Positions 40,878-50,519 of a stretch of 64,000 bases of DNA are shown in pieces. The stretch is taken from assembly GCF_014596445.1 (NCBI RefSeq), contig NZ_MECL01000077.1, positions 29,828-93,827 of the forward strand, written 5' to 3'. A program made the translations under genes and the position numbers. This DNA comes from Streptomyces sp. CBMA29 (GTDB taxonomy: Bacteria > Actinomycetota > Actinomycetes > Streptomycetales > Streptomycetaceae). Position 1 is the stretch's first letter. Every line of letters starts with the position of its first letter. The notes below the pieces were generated by a model that saw only the letters and a program-made list of their open reading frames with translations, made no database searches and was not told the origin of the DNA.

Positions 40878-41807
40878 ATGTCGCCAGCGAGCCGTTATAC
40901 CTATCTGGGTCCCGAAGGCACGTTCACCGAGGCCGCGCTGCGGCTGCTGCCCGAGGCCGCCACGCGCGAGCTGGTACCGATGGTGTCGGTGCCCGCGGCG
41001 CTCGACGCGGTGCGCAACGGCGAGGCGGGCGGTGCGCTGGTCCCGATCGAGAACTCCGTCGAGGGCGGCATCACCGCCACGCTCGACGAGCTGGCGTTCG
41101 GCGACCCGCTGATGATCTACCGCGAGGTGCTGCTGCCGATCGCCTTCGCGCTGCTTGTCAGGCCGGGCACCGCGCTGTCCGACGTGAAGACGGTGACCGG
41201 GCACCCGGCCGCGCAGTCGCAGGTGCGGAACTGGCTGTCGGGCAACCTGCCCGACGCGGTCTGGGAGTCGGCCGCGTCGAACGCGGACGGCGCGCGGCTG
41301 GTGCAGGAGGGCCGCTTCGACGGCGCCTTCGCGGGCGAGTTCGCGGCGCCGACGTACGGTCTCGAACCGCTGGCCACCGACATCCGCGACGCGCAGAACG
41401 CGACGACGCGCTTCGTGCTCGTCGGGCGCCCCGCGCGGCTGGCGGCGCCGACCGGCGCGGACAAGACGTCGGCGGTGTTCTGGCTGCGCGACGACCACCC
41501 CGGCGCGCTGCTCGAACTCCTCCAGGAGTTCGCGATCCGCGGGGTGAACCTGATGCGGATCGAGTCCCGGCCGACCGGTCGCGGCCTGGGTCAGTACTGC
41601 TTCTCGGTGGACGCCGAGGGTCACCTCACGGACCGCCGGGTCGGCGAGACGCTGATGGGGCTGCGCCGCCGCTGCCTGAACGTCCGCTTCCTCGGCTCGT
41701 ACCCGCGGGCCGACGAGGTCGAGGCGCGGGTGGCGCGGGGGACGACGGACGCGGAGTTCACGGACGCGGCGGACTGGCTGAACCGGGCGCTGGACGGACG
41801 GGCCTGA
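40878..41807 (+). CDS. pheA: Prephenate dehydratase
   Basis: 309 aa from the ATG at 40878. PDT domain with YLGPEGTFTEAAL at the start, VPIENSVEGGI (about residues 56-66) and the catalytic Thr in NATTRFVLVGR. The C-terminal ACT domain, HPGALLELLQEFAIRGVNLMRIESRP, senses phenylalanine. It converts prephenate to phenylpyruvate in phenylalanine synthesis. It lies before serS, separated by a region full of DnaA boxes. Confidence 0.96.
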   Translation: MSPASRYTYLGPEGTFTEAALRLLPEAATRELVPMVSVPAALDAVRNGEAGGALVPIENSVEGGITATLDELAFGDPLMIYREVLLPIAFALLVRPGTALSDVKTVTGHPAAQSQVRNWLSGNLPDAVWESAASNADGARLVQEGRFDGAFAGEFAAPTYGLEPLATDIRDAQNATTRFVLVGRPARLAAPTGADKTSAVFWLRDDHPGALLELLQEFAIRGVNLMRIESRPTGRGLGQYCFSVDAEGHLTDRRVGETLMGLRRRCLNVRFLGSYPRADEVEARVARGTTDAEFTDAADWLNRALDGRA

Positions 41808-42394
41808 GCGGGAAGCGGGCGGGATTTCCACCGTGGGGAAAAGTTATCCACAGGCTTCGAGCGCAGCCTGTGGGTAACTGGGGACATGTCGACACGACAA
41901 CGCGACCTAGTCGACAAATCTGTACACAGACACCATCACTGTCCACAGCGGGGCAGGTCACCCCTCGTCACCCCAATTCCCCCGACCAACTCTCCCGAGG
42001 GAACACTTCTCACTCGAAAGTGAGTGTGGAACGGGTTTCAAGGGGGAATCCATAGCCGAGCATCGAGCCCGGCCGAATGATCTCCCCCCTTCTCCACAGA
42101 TCTTCCCCACACCCTGTGGACAAAGAATGGAAATCCCCAGCAGCCTGTGGATAACTTTCGCCCGGAGGGCCCCTGAGGGGTCCGCGGAGGCCCCGCCGGA
42201 GCCCCGGCGGCGATGATCAACTCCGGTTCTCCACAGGCGCGATGACCCGGGGGAGGGACGCGGCGAATGTGGTTGACCGTCACCCCTTTCTCCCTTTTAC
42301 GGAATTTCCTCGCTTTACTCCTGAAGCGGACAAAGCACACCATAAAGTCCTTAAGTTGTCGCGGCCGATGCCCGCTCCCCGGTAACCTGGTCGC
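41808..42394. other. pheA-serS intergenic region with a DnaA-box cluster
   Basis: DnaA-box-like 9-mers: TTATCCACA 41844-41852 (+), TTACCCACA 41869-41877 (-), CTGTCCACA 41939-41947 (+), TTCTCCACA 42090-42098 (+), TTGTCCACA 42115-42123 (-), TTATCCACA 42146-42154 (-), TTCTCCACA 42227-42235 (+). The first pair forms a 15-bp inverted repeat with one mismatch (41842-41856/41865-41879). It is AT-richer than the flanks. Also carries the serS promoter. Confidence 0.75.
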
Positions 42395-43681
42395 GTGATT
42401 GACCTTCGTCTGCTTCGTGAGGACCCCGACCGTGTGCGCGCCTCGCAGCGCGCCCGTGGAGAGGACGTCGCGCTTGTCGACTCCCTCCTCTCCGCCGACG
42501 AGCGGCGCAGGTCGTCCAGTACCCGCTTCGACGAGCTGCGCGCCGAGCAGAAGCAGCTCGGCAAGCTGATCCCGAAGGCGCAGGGCGAGGAGAAGGCCGA
42601 GCTGCTGAAGCGGACCGGCGAGCTGTCGGCCGCCGTCAAGGCCGCCGACGCCGAGCAGCACGAGGCGGCCGAAGAGGCCCAGCGGCTGCTGCTCCAGCTC
42701 GGCAACCTCGTCCACCCGGACGCCCCGATCGGCGGCGAGGAGGATTTCGTCGTCCTCGAACAGCACGGCGCGCCGCGCGACTTCGCCGCCGAGGGCTTCA
42801 CTCCCAAGGACCACCTGGAGCTGGGCGAACTGCTCGGCGCCATCGACGTCGACCGCGGCGCCAAGGTGTCCGGCTCGCGCTTCTACTACCTGACCGGCGT
42901 CGGCGCCCTGCTGGAGCTGGCCCTGGTCAACGCGGCCGTCGCGCAGGCCGGCGCCGCCGGATTCACGCCCGTCCTGACCCCGACCCTGGTCAAGCCGTCC
43001 GCGATGGCGGGCACCGGCTACCTCGGCCAGGTCGAGGACGACGTCTACTACCTGGAGAAGGACGACCTGTACCTGGTCGGCACCTCCGAGGTCCCGCTCG
43101 CCGCCTACCACATGGACGAGATCATCGACGCGGGCAAGCTGCCGCTGCGCTACGCCGGTTTCTCGCCCTGCTACCGGCGCGAGGCGGGCTCGTACGGCAA
43201 GGACACCCGCGGCATCATCCGCGTCCACCAGTTCGACAAGGTGGAGATGTTCGTCTACACCACGCCGGAGGACGCGGAGGCCGAGCACCAGCGGCTGCTG
43301 GCCTGGGAGAAGCAGTGGCTGTCGGCGCTGGAACTGCCGTTCCAGGTGATCGAGCTGGCCTCGGGCGACCTGGGCTCCTCGGCGTCGCGGAAATTCGACT
43401 GCGAGGCGTGGATCCCGACGCAGGGCAAGTACCGCGAGCTGACCTCGACGTCGAACACGACCGAGTTCCAGTCCCGCCGCCTGTCGATCCGGCTGCGTGA
43501 CGAGAAGGGCACCCGGCCGCTGGCCACGCTGAACGGCACGCTGTGCGCGGTGCCGCGCACGATCGTGGCGATCCTGGAGAACCACCAGCTCGCGGACGGT
43601 TCCGTACGGGTGCCGGAAGTGCTGCGGCCGTACCTGGGCGGCCGGGAGCTGCTGGAGCCCGTCACGTCCAGCGCCAAGTGA
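42395..43681 (+). CDS. serS: Seryl-tRNA synthetase
   Basis: 428 aa from a GTG at 42395. N-terminal coiled coil arm ([20 protein letters not shown]), then class II motif 2 with [18 protein letters not shown] and motif 3 with [16 protein letters not shown]. Charges tRNA-Ser, including the one at 21692. A TAACCT -10-like box seven bases before the GTG hints at a leaderless or very short-leader mRNA. GTGA overlap with the HAD gene. Confidence 0.97.
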   Translation: MIDLRLLREDPDRVRASQRARGEDVALVDSLLSADERRRSSSTRFDELRAEQKQLGKLIPKAQGEEKAELLKRTGELSAAVKAADAEQHEAAEEAQRLLLQLGNLVHPDAPIGGEEDFVVLEQHGAPRDFAAEGFTPKDHLELGELLGAIDVDRGAKVSGSRFYYLTGVGALLELALVNAAVAQAGAAGFTPVLTPTLVKPSAMAGTGYLGQVEDDVYYLEKDDLYLVGTSEVPLAAYHMDEIIDAGKLPLRYAGFSPCYRREAGSYGKDTRGIIRVHQFDKVEMFVYTTPEDAEAEHQRLLAWEKQWLSALELPFQVIELASGDLGSSASRKFDCEAWIPTQGKYRELTSTSNTTEFQSRRLSIRLRDEKGTRPLATLNGTLCAVPRTIVAILENHQLADGSVRVPEVLRPYLGGRELLEPVTSSAK

Positions 43682-44604
43682 GCGAGTCGGAGGCCGGGGC
43701 TCTCACCGGTACGGGGCCGGGCGCCGTGGCCGCGGACAAGGCGGCGGACGGAGCCGCGGACAGGGCCGGGGCCGCCGACAATGCCGGGGCCGCCGACGCG
43801 GCGCGGATTCCGTACCGGCTGGTCGCCACCGACCTGGACGGGACGCTGCTGCGCGGCGACAACACCGTCTCGCGGGTGACGAGGGACGCGCTCGCCGCGA
43901 CGGTGGCGGCGGGCGCGGTGCACATCATCGTCACCGGCCGCTCTGTGCCGTGGACCCGGCACGTACTGGACGACCTCGGATACGAGGGCTTGGCGGTCTG
44001 CGGCCAGGGCGCGCAGCTCTACGACGCGGGCGCGCACCGGCTGCTGACCTCGGTCACCCTCGACCGGCAGCTCGCCGCGCTCGCGGTGGCCAAGATCGAG
44101 GCCGAGGTGGGCCCGCTGTTCCTCGCGGCCAGCCGCGACGGCCTGGCCGGCGACGTCCTGATCAGCGAGGGGTACACGTACAACCCCGAGCTGCCGGTCA
44201 TCCTCATGTCGGACCCGGCCGAGTTGCTGTCCGCGCCCGTCAACAAGCTGTACATACAGCACCCGGGGCTGGGGGACGACGGTCTGGCGCGGGCCGCCCG
44301 CGAGGTGGCCGGTGACCTGGTGGGCGTGACGATGGCGGGCGAGGGCATCGTGGAGCTGCTGCCGCTCGGCCTCACCAAGGCGACCGGGCTCTCGCTGGCC
44401 GCGCGGCGGCTCGGCGTGACCGCTGCCGAGACGATCGCCTTCGGTGACATGCCCAACGACCTGCCGATGTTCGCCTGGTCGGGGTACGGCGTGGCGATGG
44501 CCAACGCCCATCCGGAGCTGCGGCGGGTCGCCGACGAGGTCACGCTGTCGAACGACGAGGACGGCATCGCGGTGGTGCTGGAACGGCTCTTCGGGCCGTT
44601 CTGA
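43678..44604 (+). CDS. HAD-superfamily phosphatase (Cof/IIB type)
   Basis: 308 aa from a GTG at 43678, overlapping the serS stop. Ala/Gly/Asp-rich leader, then motif [18 protein letters not shown] (Asp nucleophile), motif II IIVTGR, a C2B cap, and motif [21 protein letters not shown]. Cof-type hydrolases dephosphorylate sugar phosphates or cofactors; substrate unknown. A paralogue is at 60228-61124. Cotranscribed with serS. Confidence 0.93.
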   Translation: MSESEAGALTGTGPGAVAADKAADGAADRAGAADNAGAADAARIPYRLVATDLDGTLLRGDNTVSRVTRDALAATVAAGAVHIIVTGRSVPWTRHVLDDLGYEGLAVCGQGAQLYDAGAHRLLTSVTLDRQLAALAVAKIEAEVGPLFLAASRDGLAGDVLISEGYTYNPELPVILMSDPAELLSAPVNKLYIQHPGLGDDGLARAAREVAGDLVGVTMAGEGIVELLPLGLTKATGLSLAARRLGVTAAETIAFGDMPNDLPMFAWSGYGVAMANAHPELRRVADEVTLSNDEDGIAVVLERLFGPF

Positions 44605-44650
44605 ACCGCGCGGGCGAGTGTGCCTGGGCTGGTGCCGGGGCTGCGCGGGA

Positions 44651-44685
44651 GGCCGGGGCTGGGTCGGCGGCCGGGGCTGGGTCGG
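44651..44685. repeat. Short tandem repeat
   Basis: GGCCGGGGCTGGGTCGG occurs at 44651-44667 and 44669-44685, in the gap between convergent genes. No function evident. Confidence 0.6.
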
Positions 44686-44722
44686 GGTGCGCCTCAGCCG
44701 CACCATGCCTGGGTCGGGGCGC

Positions 44723-45403
44723 TCAGCCGGACTTCTCGCGGGCGCGGCCCGGCGGCGTGATCGCGTAGCAGCTCAGGCCGATCAGCGCGGCCGTGAAGTG
44801 GCCGAGGTCGGTGTAGGTCGCGTCGCCGAGCAGCGGATAGCCGAAGAAGCCCAGCACGCCGAGGAGATATCCCCAGCGCCAGGGGCGCGGCACCAGATAC
44901 GTGAGGACGCCGACGATGCCCGCGAGGCCGTAGCTGACCCCGATGTCCACGGTGTGCGCGAGGGAGCGCGGCAGCCGCTGGTCCCTGATGCCGAACATGA
45001 CGGCCTTCTCACTGACGAGAGTCGCGCCGATGTGCGCGGTCGCGACGACGACCAGCCAGCGCCAGGTGCCGAGCCAGCGTTCCGCGGGGGCGTGGATCAG
45101 CTCGAAGAGGAGGAAGTAGAGGACGAGGCCCGAGGGCGTCTCTATCCACAGGGCGCTGGCGAACAGCACCCGCAGCGGGTGCTGCCGCAACTGGACCAGG
45201 TTGGTGCTGACGTGGTGCAGCAGATATGAGCGGACGTGCGGCGACACGACGGCGACGATGCCGCTGGTGACGATCAGGATCAGCAGCCAGAAGTGGGTGC
45301 CGGGCGAGGCCCGTATCCATTGCGCGGCGAAGCGCCGCGCGTCACGGGGGGTGACGCGGCGGCGCTCGCGGGCGGCGGTGGAGGACTCGTGAGCCGGGGC
45401 CAT
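44723..45403 (-). CDS. Rhomboid-like membrane protein
   Basis: 226 aa. Cytoplasmic basic N-terminus and about six membrane helices (HFWLLILIVTSGIVAVV; PSGLVLYFLLFELIHAPA; WLVVVATAHIGATLVSEKA; DIGVSYGLAGIVGVLTYL). The rhomboid landmarks are partly present: GVSYG for GxSG and GHFTAALIG for the His helix. The gap between them suits a rhomboid fold, but the HxxxN element is weak. Protease activity is possible but not certain. Confidence 0.7.
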   Translation of the reverse strand: MAPAHESSTAARERRRVTPRDARRFAAQWIRASPGTHFWLLILIVTSGIVAVVSPHVRSYLLHHVSTNLVQLRQHPLRVLFASALWIETPSGLVLYFLLFELIHAPAERWLGTWRWLVVVATAHIGATLVSEKAVMFGIRDQRLPRSLAHTVDIGVSYGLAGIVGVLTYLVPRPWRWGYLLGVLGFFGYPLLGDATYTDLGHFTAALIGLSCYAITPPGRAREKSG

Positions 45404-45505
45404 CGCGACCAGTCTTCACCGATCACAGCCGGGCTGCGACTCGCTCCCTCCCATTGACACCGCATTCACAGCTTGCGCCGCCGTCACACCGTGTTCCCGT
45501 TCCCT

Positions 45506-45554
45506 CGGGCGCCGTGCCCCGGTCTCTTCTCGCGGGCGCCGTGCCCCGGTCTCT
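45506..45554. repeat. Two 22-bp direct repeats
   Basis: CGGGCGCCGTGCCCCGGTCT-CT occurs at 45506-45527 and 45533-45554, overlapping the end of the ABC permease gene. No function evident. Confidence 0.6.
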
Positions 45555-46341
45555 ACTCCTCACCCGCGAGCTTGAGGGTGCGCAGTTTGTGCCCGGCGAA
45601 CCAGGTGGTGCCGACGGTGACCACCGCGAGCAGCACGATCGCCGTCGGCAGACCGACGTCGGAGCTGACGATGTCGCCGTGGCCCAGCTTCTGCGCGACC
45701 GCGAGCGACCACTGCTGGACGCTGAGGGTCCTGGCGCCCGGCACCACATTGCCGATGACGGACTCCCAGACCAGGGCGTAGACCAGGCCGACGATCACCG
45801 CGTGCCGGGTGAGGACGCCGAGCATCAGGAAGATCGCCGCGTAGGCGACGGACGCGACGGCGGCGGCGACCCCGAAGGCGACCGCGACGTTCTGCCCGTT
45901 GCCGTTGAGGATGAATCCGGCGAGCAGGGTGGGAATGGCGGAGAAGGCGGCGACCACGCCTATCGCCACGATGAGCTTGGTGGACACGATCGTGGACCGT
46001 CTGATCGGCTTGGCCAGCAGGTAGACGATCGCGCCGTCGTCGATCTCCGGGCCGATCGCGCCGGTGCCGGCGATGACGCCGACCAGCGGGACCATCGCGC
46101 TGAGCGCGAAGCCCTGGAGGATGTCGTTGGCGGTGGAGTCGTCCGCGCCGGTCAGCGCGCGGACCGCGACGGAGATGATCAGCAGCAGCATCGGCAGCGC
46201 GAAGAGCAGCAGGGCGCGGCGGCGGCCGAGCAGCGCGCGGTAGGTGAGCCGGGCCACGGTGGGGTGGAACACGGCGGGTCCTGAGCGGACGGGGGCCGCG
46301 GCCCTGCCGCTCGGCGGCGCGGGAGTCTGGGTGGCGGACAT
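45553..46341 (-). CDS. ABC-2 type permease
   Basis: 262 aa from the ATG at 46341. A cytoplasmic Pro/Ala-rich start is followed by six membrane helices, for example LLLFALPMLLLIISVAVRAL, FALSAMVPLVGVIAGTGAIG and ILLAVVTVGTTWFAGH. ABC-2/NatB-like. Partner of the ATPase at 46355-47272, 13 bp upstream in the transcript. Forms the downstream half of a four-gene exporter set on the minus strand. Substrate unknown. Confidence 0.88.
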   Translation of the reverse strand: MSATQTPAPPSGRAAAPVRSGPAVFHPTVARLTYRALLGRRRALLLFALPMLLLIISVAVRALTGADDSTANDILQGFALSAMVPLVGVIAGTGAIGPEIDDGAIVYLLAKPIRRSTIVSTKLIVAIGVVAAFSAIPTLLAGFILNGNGQNVAVAFGVAAAVASVAYAAIFLMLGVLTRHAVIVGLVYALVWESVIGNVVPGARTLSVQQWSLAVAQKLGHGDIVSSDVGLPTAIVLLAVVTVGTTWFAGHKLRTLKLAGEE

Positions 46342-46354
46342 CTGTGTCGGCTCC

Positions 46355-47272
46355 TTATGCCGTGACGAGGTAGGAGAAGACGCTCTCCAGGGACTCGTCG
46401 GACGGCGAGACGGTGAAGAGCCGGATGCCGTGGTCGCGGGCGATCCGGGGCAGGAATTCGGTGAATCCGGCGAAGTCGATGGCCTGGACGCGCAGCGCCC
46501 TCTCCGACCAGTCCAGCTCGATCGCGGCGGTGGACGCGTGCGCGATCAGCACGGACGCGAGCAGCCGGTCGTCGCTCGACCGTACGAGATAGCGGTGCGG
46601 GCGGTCGGTCATCAGGCGGCGGATCTTGCGGAAGTCGCCGGAGGCCGCGTGGCGCCCCGCCACCACGACCTCGATGTGGTGGGCGAGCTGCTCGACCTCC
46701 TCCAGGATGTGCGAGGAGAACAGGACGGTCCTGCCCTCGGCGCCCATCCGCCGCAGCAACTCCATCAGGTGCAGCCGCTGCCGCGGGTCCATGCCGTTGA
46801 ACGGCTCGTCGAGCAGCAGCACCGACGGGTCGTGGACCAGCGCGGACGCCATCTTGGCGCGCTGCCGCATGCCCTTGCTGTACGTGTCGATCTGCCGGTC
46901 CTGGGCGTACTCCATCTCGACGGTGGCCAGCGCCCGCCGGGCGGCGGCGTCCGGGTCGGCCAGGCCGTGCAGCTCCGCGTTGGCGACCACGAACTCGCGG
47001 GCGGTGAGGAAGTCGTACATCGCCTCGCGCTCGGGCACGATGCCGATCTCGCGGTACGACTGCTCATTGCGCCAGATGGGCGTCCCGTCGAGGGTGACGG
47101 TGCCGGTGGACGGGGCCAGGAAGCCCGCCATCATGTTGATGAGGGTGGATTTTCCGGCGCCGTTGGGGCCGAGCAGGCCGGTGACGCCGGGGCCGATCGT
47201 CATGGTGATGTCGTTGACCGCCACCACGTTGCCGAACCAGCGCGAGACGTTGTCGATGCTGATCGTCGTCAC
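46355..47272 (-). CDS. ABC-2 exporter ATPase
   Basis: 305 aa from a GTG at 47272, overlapping the upstream permease stop by 4 bp. Walker A GLLGPNGAGKSTLI, signature-like YSKGMRQRAKMA (replacing LSGGQ), Walker B VLLLDEPFNG. The Y-S-K/T-G-M-x-Q-R signature is typical of ABC-2 drug/copper exporters. C-terminal regulatory segment ends ESVFSYLVTA. Powers the permeases at 45553 and/or 47269. Confidence 0.93.
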   Translation of the reverse strand: MTTISIDNVSRWFGNVVAVNDITMTIGPGVTGLLGPNGAGKSTLINMMAGFLAPSTGTVTLDGTPIWRNEQSYREIGIVPEREAMYDFLTAREFVVANAELHGLADPDAAARRALATVEMEYAQDRQIDTYSKGMRQRAKMASALVHDPSVLLLDEPFNGMDPRQRLHLMELLRRMGAEGRTVLFSSHILEEVEQLAHHIEVVVAGRHAASGDFRKIRRLMTDRPHRYLVRSSDDRLLASVLIAHASTAAIELDWSERALRVQAIDFAGFTEFLPRIARDHGIRLFTVSPSDESLESVFSYLVTA

Positions 47273-48210
47273 GAGAGACCGACCTTCTGGTAGCGGCGCA
47301 TCAGGAGGCCGAAGCTGCCGGTGATGATGGTGAGGACGGCCAGCAGGTAGACGACGCCGGCCAGCGCGTCCGGCGGTCCCGAGGCGTGCGGGAAGGCGGA
47401 GCTCGCGCCGAGGAACCAGGTCTGGAAGCCGTCGATCAGCGTGATCGGCGAGAAGAGGCCGAGCCAGCCGATCACCTCGTAGTTCTCCTGCACGGAGGCG
47501 ACGCCTTGGACGCTGGAGACCGCGCCGTAGGTGATGACGAACACCGCGATGATCGCGGCGACGCCGAATCCGCGGCGCGGGGTGATCGCGGCGATGACGA
47601 GCGCGATGCCCGCGAAGAGCAGCGACAGCAGGAGTACGGACACCAGGCCCTTCGCGAACCCGGCGGTCTGGGTGCCGAAGCTGAGCTTCGCCAGCAGCGC
47701 GCCGATGTAGAGGATGAGCAGGGGCAGCGCGGTCAGCAGGAACAGCGCCGTGGCGAGCGCCGCGTATTTGGCGGCCACGTAGTCGACGCGCTCGATGGGC
47801 CGCGAGAAGTACAGCGGCGTGGTCTTGAACCGCAGGTCGCGCGAGACGGACTGCGGGGCCTGCGAGGCGACGAAGAGGGTGATGACCGCCTGGAGGATCA
47901 CCGCGTAACGGGTGTAGTCGACCGGCAGCTTCGTCATGTTGGTGAAGATCGCGACCGCCACCATGATCAGCGCGGGCGCGCACATCGCGGCGAGCAGGAT
48001 CATCGGCAGCACCTTGGACTTCGCGCTGCGGCCGAGGCCGTACGCGCCGCGCAGGCTCTGGCTGAAGAGGGAGCGCCGGGCGTAGGCGCGGCCGAGGCGC
48101 GGGCCGGTGTACTTGCGGTAACCGATGTTGTGGATGACGTCGGGGGCGGTGCCGGTGACCGGGGGGCCGGGGTTCGGCGTGCCGGGCGTCACCGTGTCAG
48201 GCTGCGTCAC
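47269..48210 (-). CDS. ABC-2 type permease
   Basis: 313 aa from a GTG at 48210. Hydrophilic, Pro/Gly-rich N-terminus with RAYARRSLFSQSLRGAYGL, then six membrane helices (VLPMILLAAMCAPALIMVAV, FLLTALPLLILYIGALLA, FGVAAIIAVFVITYGAV). Lies between two ATPase genes and overlaps both by a few bases, so all four genes are one operon. It resembles the first permease in layout. Confidence 0.88.
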   Translation of the reverse strand: MTQPDTVTPGTPNPGPPVTGTAPDVIHNIGYRKYTGPRLGRAYARRSLFSQSLRGAYGLGRSAKSKVLPMILLAAMCAPALIMVAVAIFTNMTKLPVDYTRYAVILQAVITLFVASQAPQSVSRDLRFKTTPLYFSRPIERVDYVAAKYAALATALFLLTALPLLILYIGALLAKLSFGTQTAGFAKGLVSVLLLSLLFAGIALVIAAITPRRGFGVAAIIAVFVITYGAVSSVQGVASVQENYEVIGWLGLFSPITLIDGFQTWFLGASSAFPHASGPPDALAGVVYLLAVLTIITGSFGLLMRRYQKVGLS

Positions 48211-49270
48211 GGCCTTCTCCTTCCTTGGGCAGGGTCGCGGTGTCCGGGGTGTCTGGAGTGTCCGGGGTGTCCGGGGTGCTCGTGTCGTGAGAAGTGCTCG
48301 TGTCGTGCGGGGTGTTCGTGCCGCCGGGGTCGTGCGGGCGGTCGGGGTCGTCCGGGTCGTCGTACGTCAGGTCCTCGTCGTCCGTGAACAGCTCGGCGAT
48401 GCGGTGGCGGCGCTGCTCCATGCGCACCAGACCGACTCCGAGAACGGCGACGGCGTCGCGGACGGTGTCGTACGTCGTGTCGTCCGCTATGTCGACGTGC
48501 AGCAGGTGGCCCTTGGTCTGGGCGGTGAGCCCGGCGCCGGTCAGCGCGGCCAGCAGCTCCTTCTCGCGGTCGGTGACCTCGACCGCGAGCGACGCCGTGG
48601 CCTGCGTGAAGTCGCTGGTGGAGGAGGCACGCAGCAGTGTGCCGCCGTCGATGACGACGATGTGGTCGCTGGTGCGCTCCAGCTCGCCGAGCAGGTGCGA
48701 GGTGACCAGCACCGAGATGCCGAAGTCGGTGTGCACGCGGCGGATCAGGCCCAGCATCTCGTCGCGGCCCGCCGGGTCGAGGCCGTTGGTCGGCTCGTCG
48801 AGCAGAACGAGCTGCGGGTCGTGGACCAGCGCCTGCGCGAGCTTGACGCGCTGCTTCATGCCCGTCGAGTAGCCGCCCATCGGGCGGTACCGCTCCTCGT
48901 AGAGGCCGACGTGGCGCAGCGTGTCGGCGGTCCGCTCGCGCGCGGCGGTCGGCGGCAGCCCCGACATCCGGGCCATGTGGACGACGAACTCGGTCGCCGA
49001 GACGTCGGGCGGCAGGCAGTCGTGCTCGGGCATGTAGCCGACGAGGCCGCGGATCTCGGCGCCGTTGGTGGCCACGTCGAGTCCGAGCACGGCGGCACGA
49101 CCCTCGGTCGCCGGGGACAGTCCCAGCAGGATCTTGATCAGGGTCGATTTCCCGGCGCCGTTGGCACCCACCAGCCCGGTCACACCGGGGGTGATGTCGA
49201 CGGTCAGCCGGTCAAGAGCGGTCACCCTCGGGTACCGCTTGCTCAGGCTTTCGGTAGCGATCACAGTCAC
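48197..49270 (-). CDS. ABC-2 exporter ATPase, first gene of operon
   Basis: 357 aa from a GTG at 49270. Walker A GLVGANGAGKSTLI, signature YSTGMKQRVKLA, Walker B LVLLDEPTNG. The C-terminal ~60 residues are Asp/Thr/Pro-rich with TPDTPDTPDT repeats, unlike the paired ATPase. Two ATPases and two permeases in one run suggest either two exporters or a heteromeric pump. A DnaA-box-like TTATCCACA lies upstream at 49388-49396. Confidence 0.92.
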   Translation of the reverse strand: MTVIATESLSKRYPRVTALDRLTVDITPGVTGLVGANGAGKSTLIKILLGLSPATEGRAAVLGLDVATNGAEIRGLVGYMPEHDCLPPDVSATEFVVHMARMSGLPPTAARERTADTLRHVGLYEERYRPMGGYSTGMKQRVKLAQALVHDPQLVLLDEPTNGLDPAGRDEMLGLIRRVHTDFGISVLVTSHLLGELERTSDHIVVIDGGTLLRASSTSDFTQATASLAVEVTDREKELLAALTGAGLTAQTKGHLLHVDIADDTTYDTVRDAVAVLGVGLVRMEQRRHRIAELFTDDEDLTYDDPDDPDRPHDPGGTNTPHDTSTSHDTSTPDTPDTPDTPDTATLPKEGEGRDAA

Positions 49271-49490
49271 GTGTCCGACCGTAGTGGCGGGCGCCGCACT
49301 CCCGCGTCCGTCCCGAGGATCGGATCCGTCGCGTTCGGGGTAGTCCTGCGGGCTGACCACCCGTAGGGGTCGGAGGGTTTCCGGGAGTTATCCACAGGGG
49401 GTCGCGGGGCTCTTGACCCTGCCACGAGCCGATGTCACATTGATTGCTGTCAGCTTTCGAATGTCGGCGCGGGGTCTGGGGTGAGCGGCC

Positions 49491-50519
49491 ATGGGTGAGG
49501 GGTGGGACGGCGGGCGCGACGGGTTTGACGTGCGCGGTCGACGCGACGGGCGCGGTGAGGTCGAGGGGCTCGACGGGCTCGGTGAGGTCGGTGAAGCCGA
49601 TGAAGCCGATGGTCTCGGTCGGCGCGGTGCACTCGACGGGCTCGACGGGTTCCGTGAGGTGCAGCGGCTGGCGTACGCGTGCGCGGAAGCGGTCGCGGCG
49701 GAGCTGCGGCCGGGGATGACCGAGCGGGACGCGGCGCACGCGATGCGGGTGTGGGCGCGGGAGCGCGGGGTCCGCGACTGGTTCCATCTGCCCTTCGCCT
49801 GGTTCGGCGACCGTACGGCCTTCACCGGCTTCAAGGTGCCGCTCCAGTTCTTCCCGACCGGGCGGCGGCTCGAACCCGGCATGCCGTTCATCCTCGACCT
49901 GGCCCCTGTATACGGAGGCCGCACCGCCGACGTCGGCTACTCCGGTTCACTCGGCCCCAGCCCGGTGCAGGAACGGCTGATGGCGGATCTGCGCGAGCAC
50001 CGCGAGCTGATCCTGCGCGGGGTGCGCGAGCGGCGCCCGCTGCGCACCGTCTACCAGGACGTCGACCACCTGATGGTCAGGCAGGGGTACGCCAACCGGC
50101 ATCGCGCGTATCCCTTCGGCGTGATCGCCCACAAGGTCGACCGGGTGCGCGAGCGCCGCTGGTCGCCGCGGATCGCCGGATTCGGCACGCGGAGCCTGAA
50201 GGGGCTGGCCTCCGACGCGCTGCACGGACACCGCGAGGGCTGGTCCCCGCTGTGGAGTCCGCACCGCATGTCCGACCACCCCCCATACCCCGGTCTGTGG
50301 GCGGTGGAGCCACATTTGGGATTCCGCGGCACCGGCGCGAAATTCGAGGAGATCCTCGTGGTCACGGAGACCGACGCCTACTGGCTGGACGACGACCTGC
50401 CGCACGTCAGGCGCTGGCGGGAGACGGACGCGGACACGAGGACGGGATCGATGTCGAGGTCACGAATGGGGACGGGGACGAGCACGGAATCGGGTTCGGG
50501 GACGGGGGTGGCGGCATGA
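49491..50519 (+). CDS. M24-family metallopeptidase-like protein
   Basis: 342 aa from the ATG at 49491. A Gly/Glu/Asp-rich leader with near-repeats (EVEGLDGLGEVGEADEADG) precedes the pita-bread fold. All five metal ligands can be placed: LDLAPVYGGRTADVGY (two Asp), GVIAHKV (His), AVEPHLGFRG (Glu) and FEEILVV (Glu). Unlike pepP there is no AMP_N domain. ATGA overlap with the epoxide hydrolase/SDR gene suggests a shared pathway or operon; substrate unknown. Confidence 0.85.
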   Translation: MGEGWDGGRDGFDVRGRRDGRGEVEGLDGLGEVGEADEADGLGRRGALDGLDGFREVQRLAYACAEAVAAELRPGMTERDAAHAMRVWARERGVRDWFHLPFAWFGDRTAFTGFKVPLQFFPTGRRLEPGMPFILDLAPVYGGRTADVGYSGSLGPSPVQERLMADLREHRELILRGVRERRPLRTVYQDVDHLMVRQGYANRHRAYPFGVIAHKVDRVRERRWSPRIAGFGTRSLKGLASDALHGHREGWSPLWSPHRMSDHPPYPGLWAVEPHLGFRGTGAKFEEILVVTETDAYWLDDDLPHVRRWRETDADTRTGSMSRSRMGTGTSTESGSGTGVAA

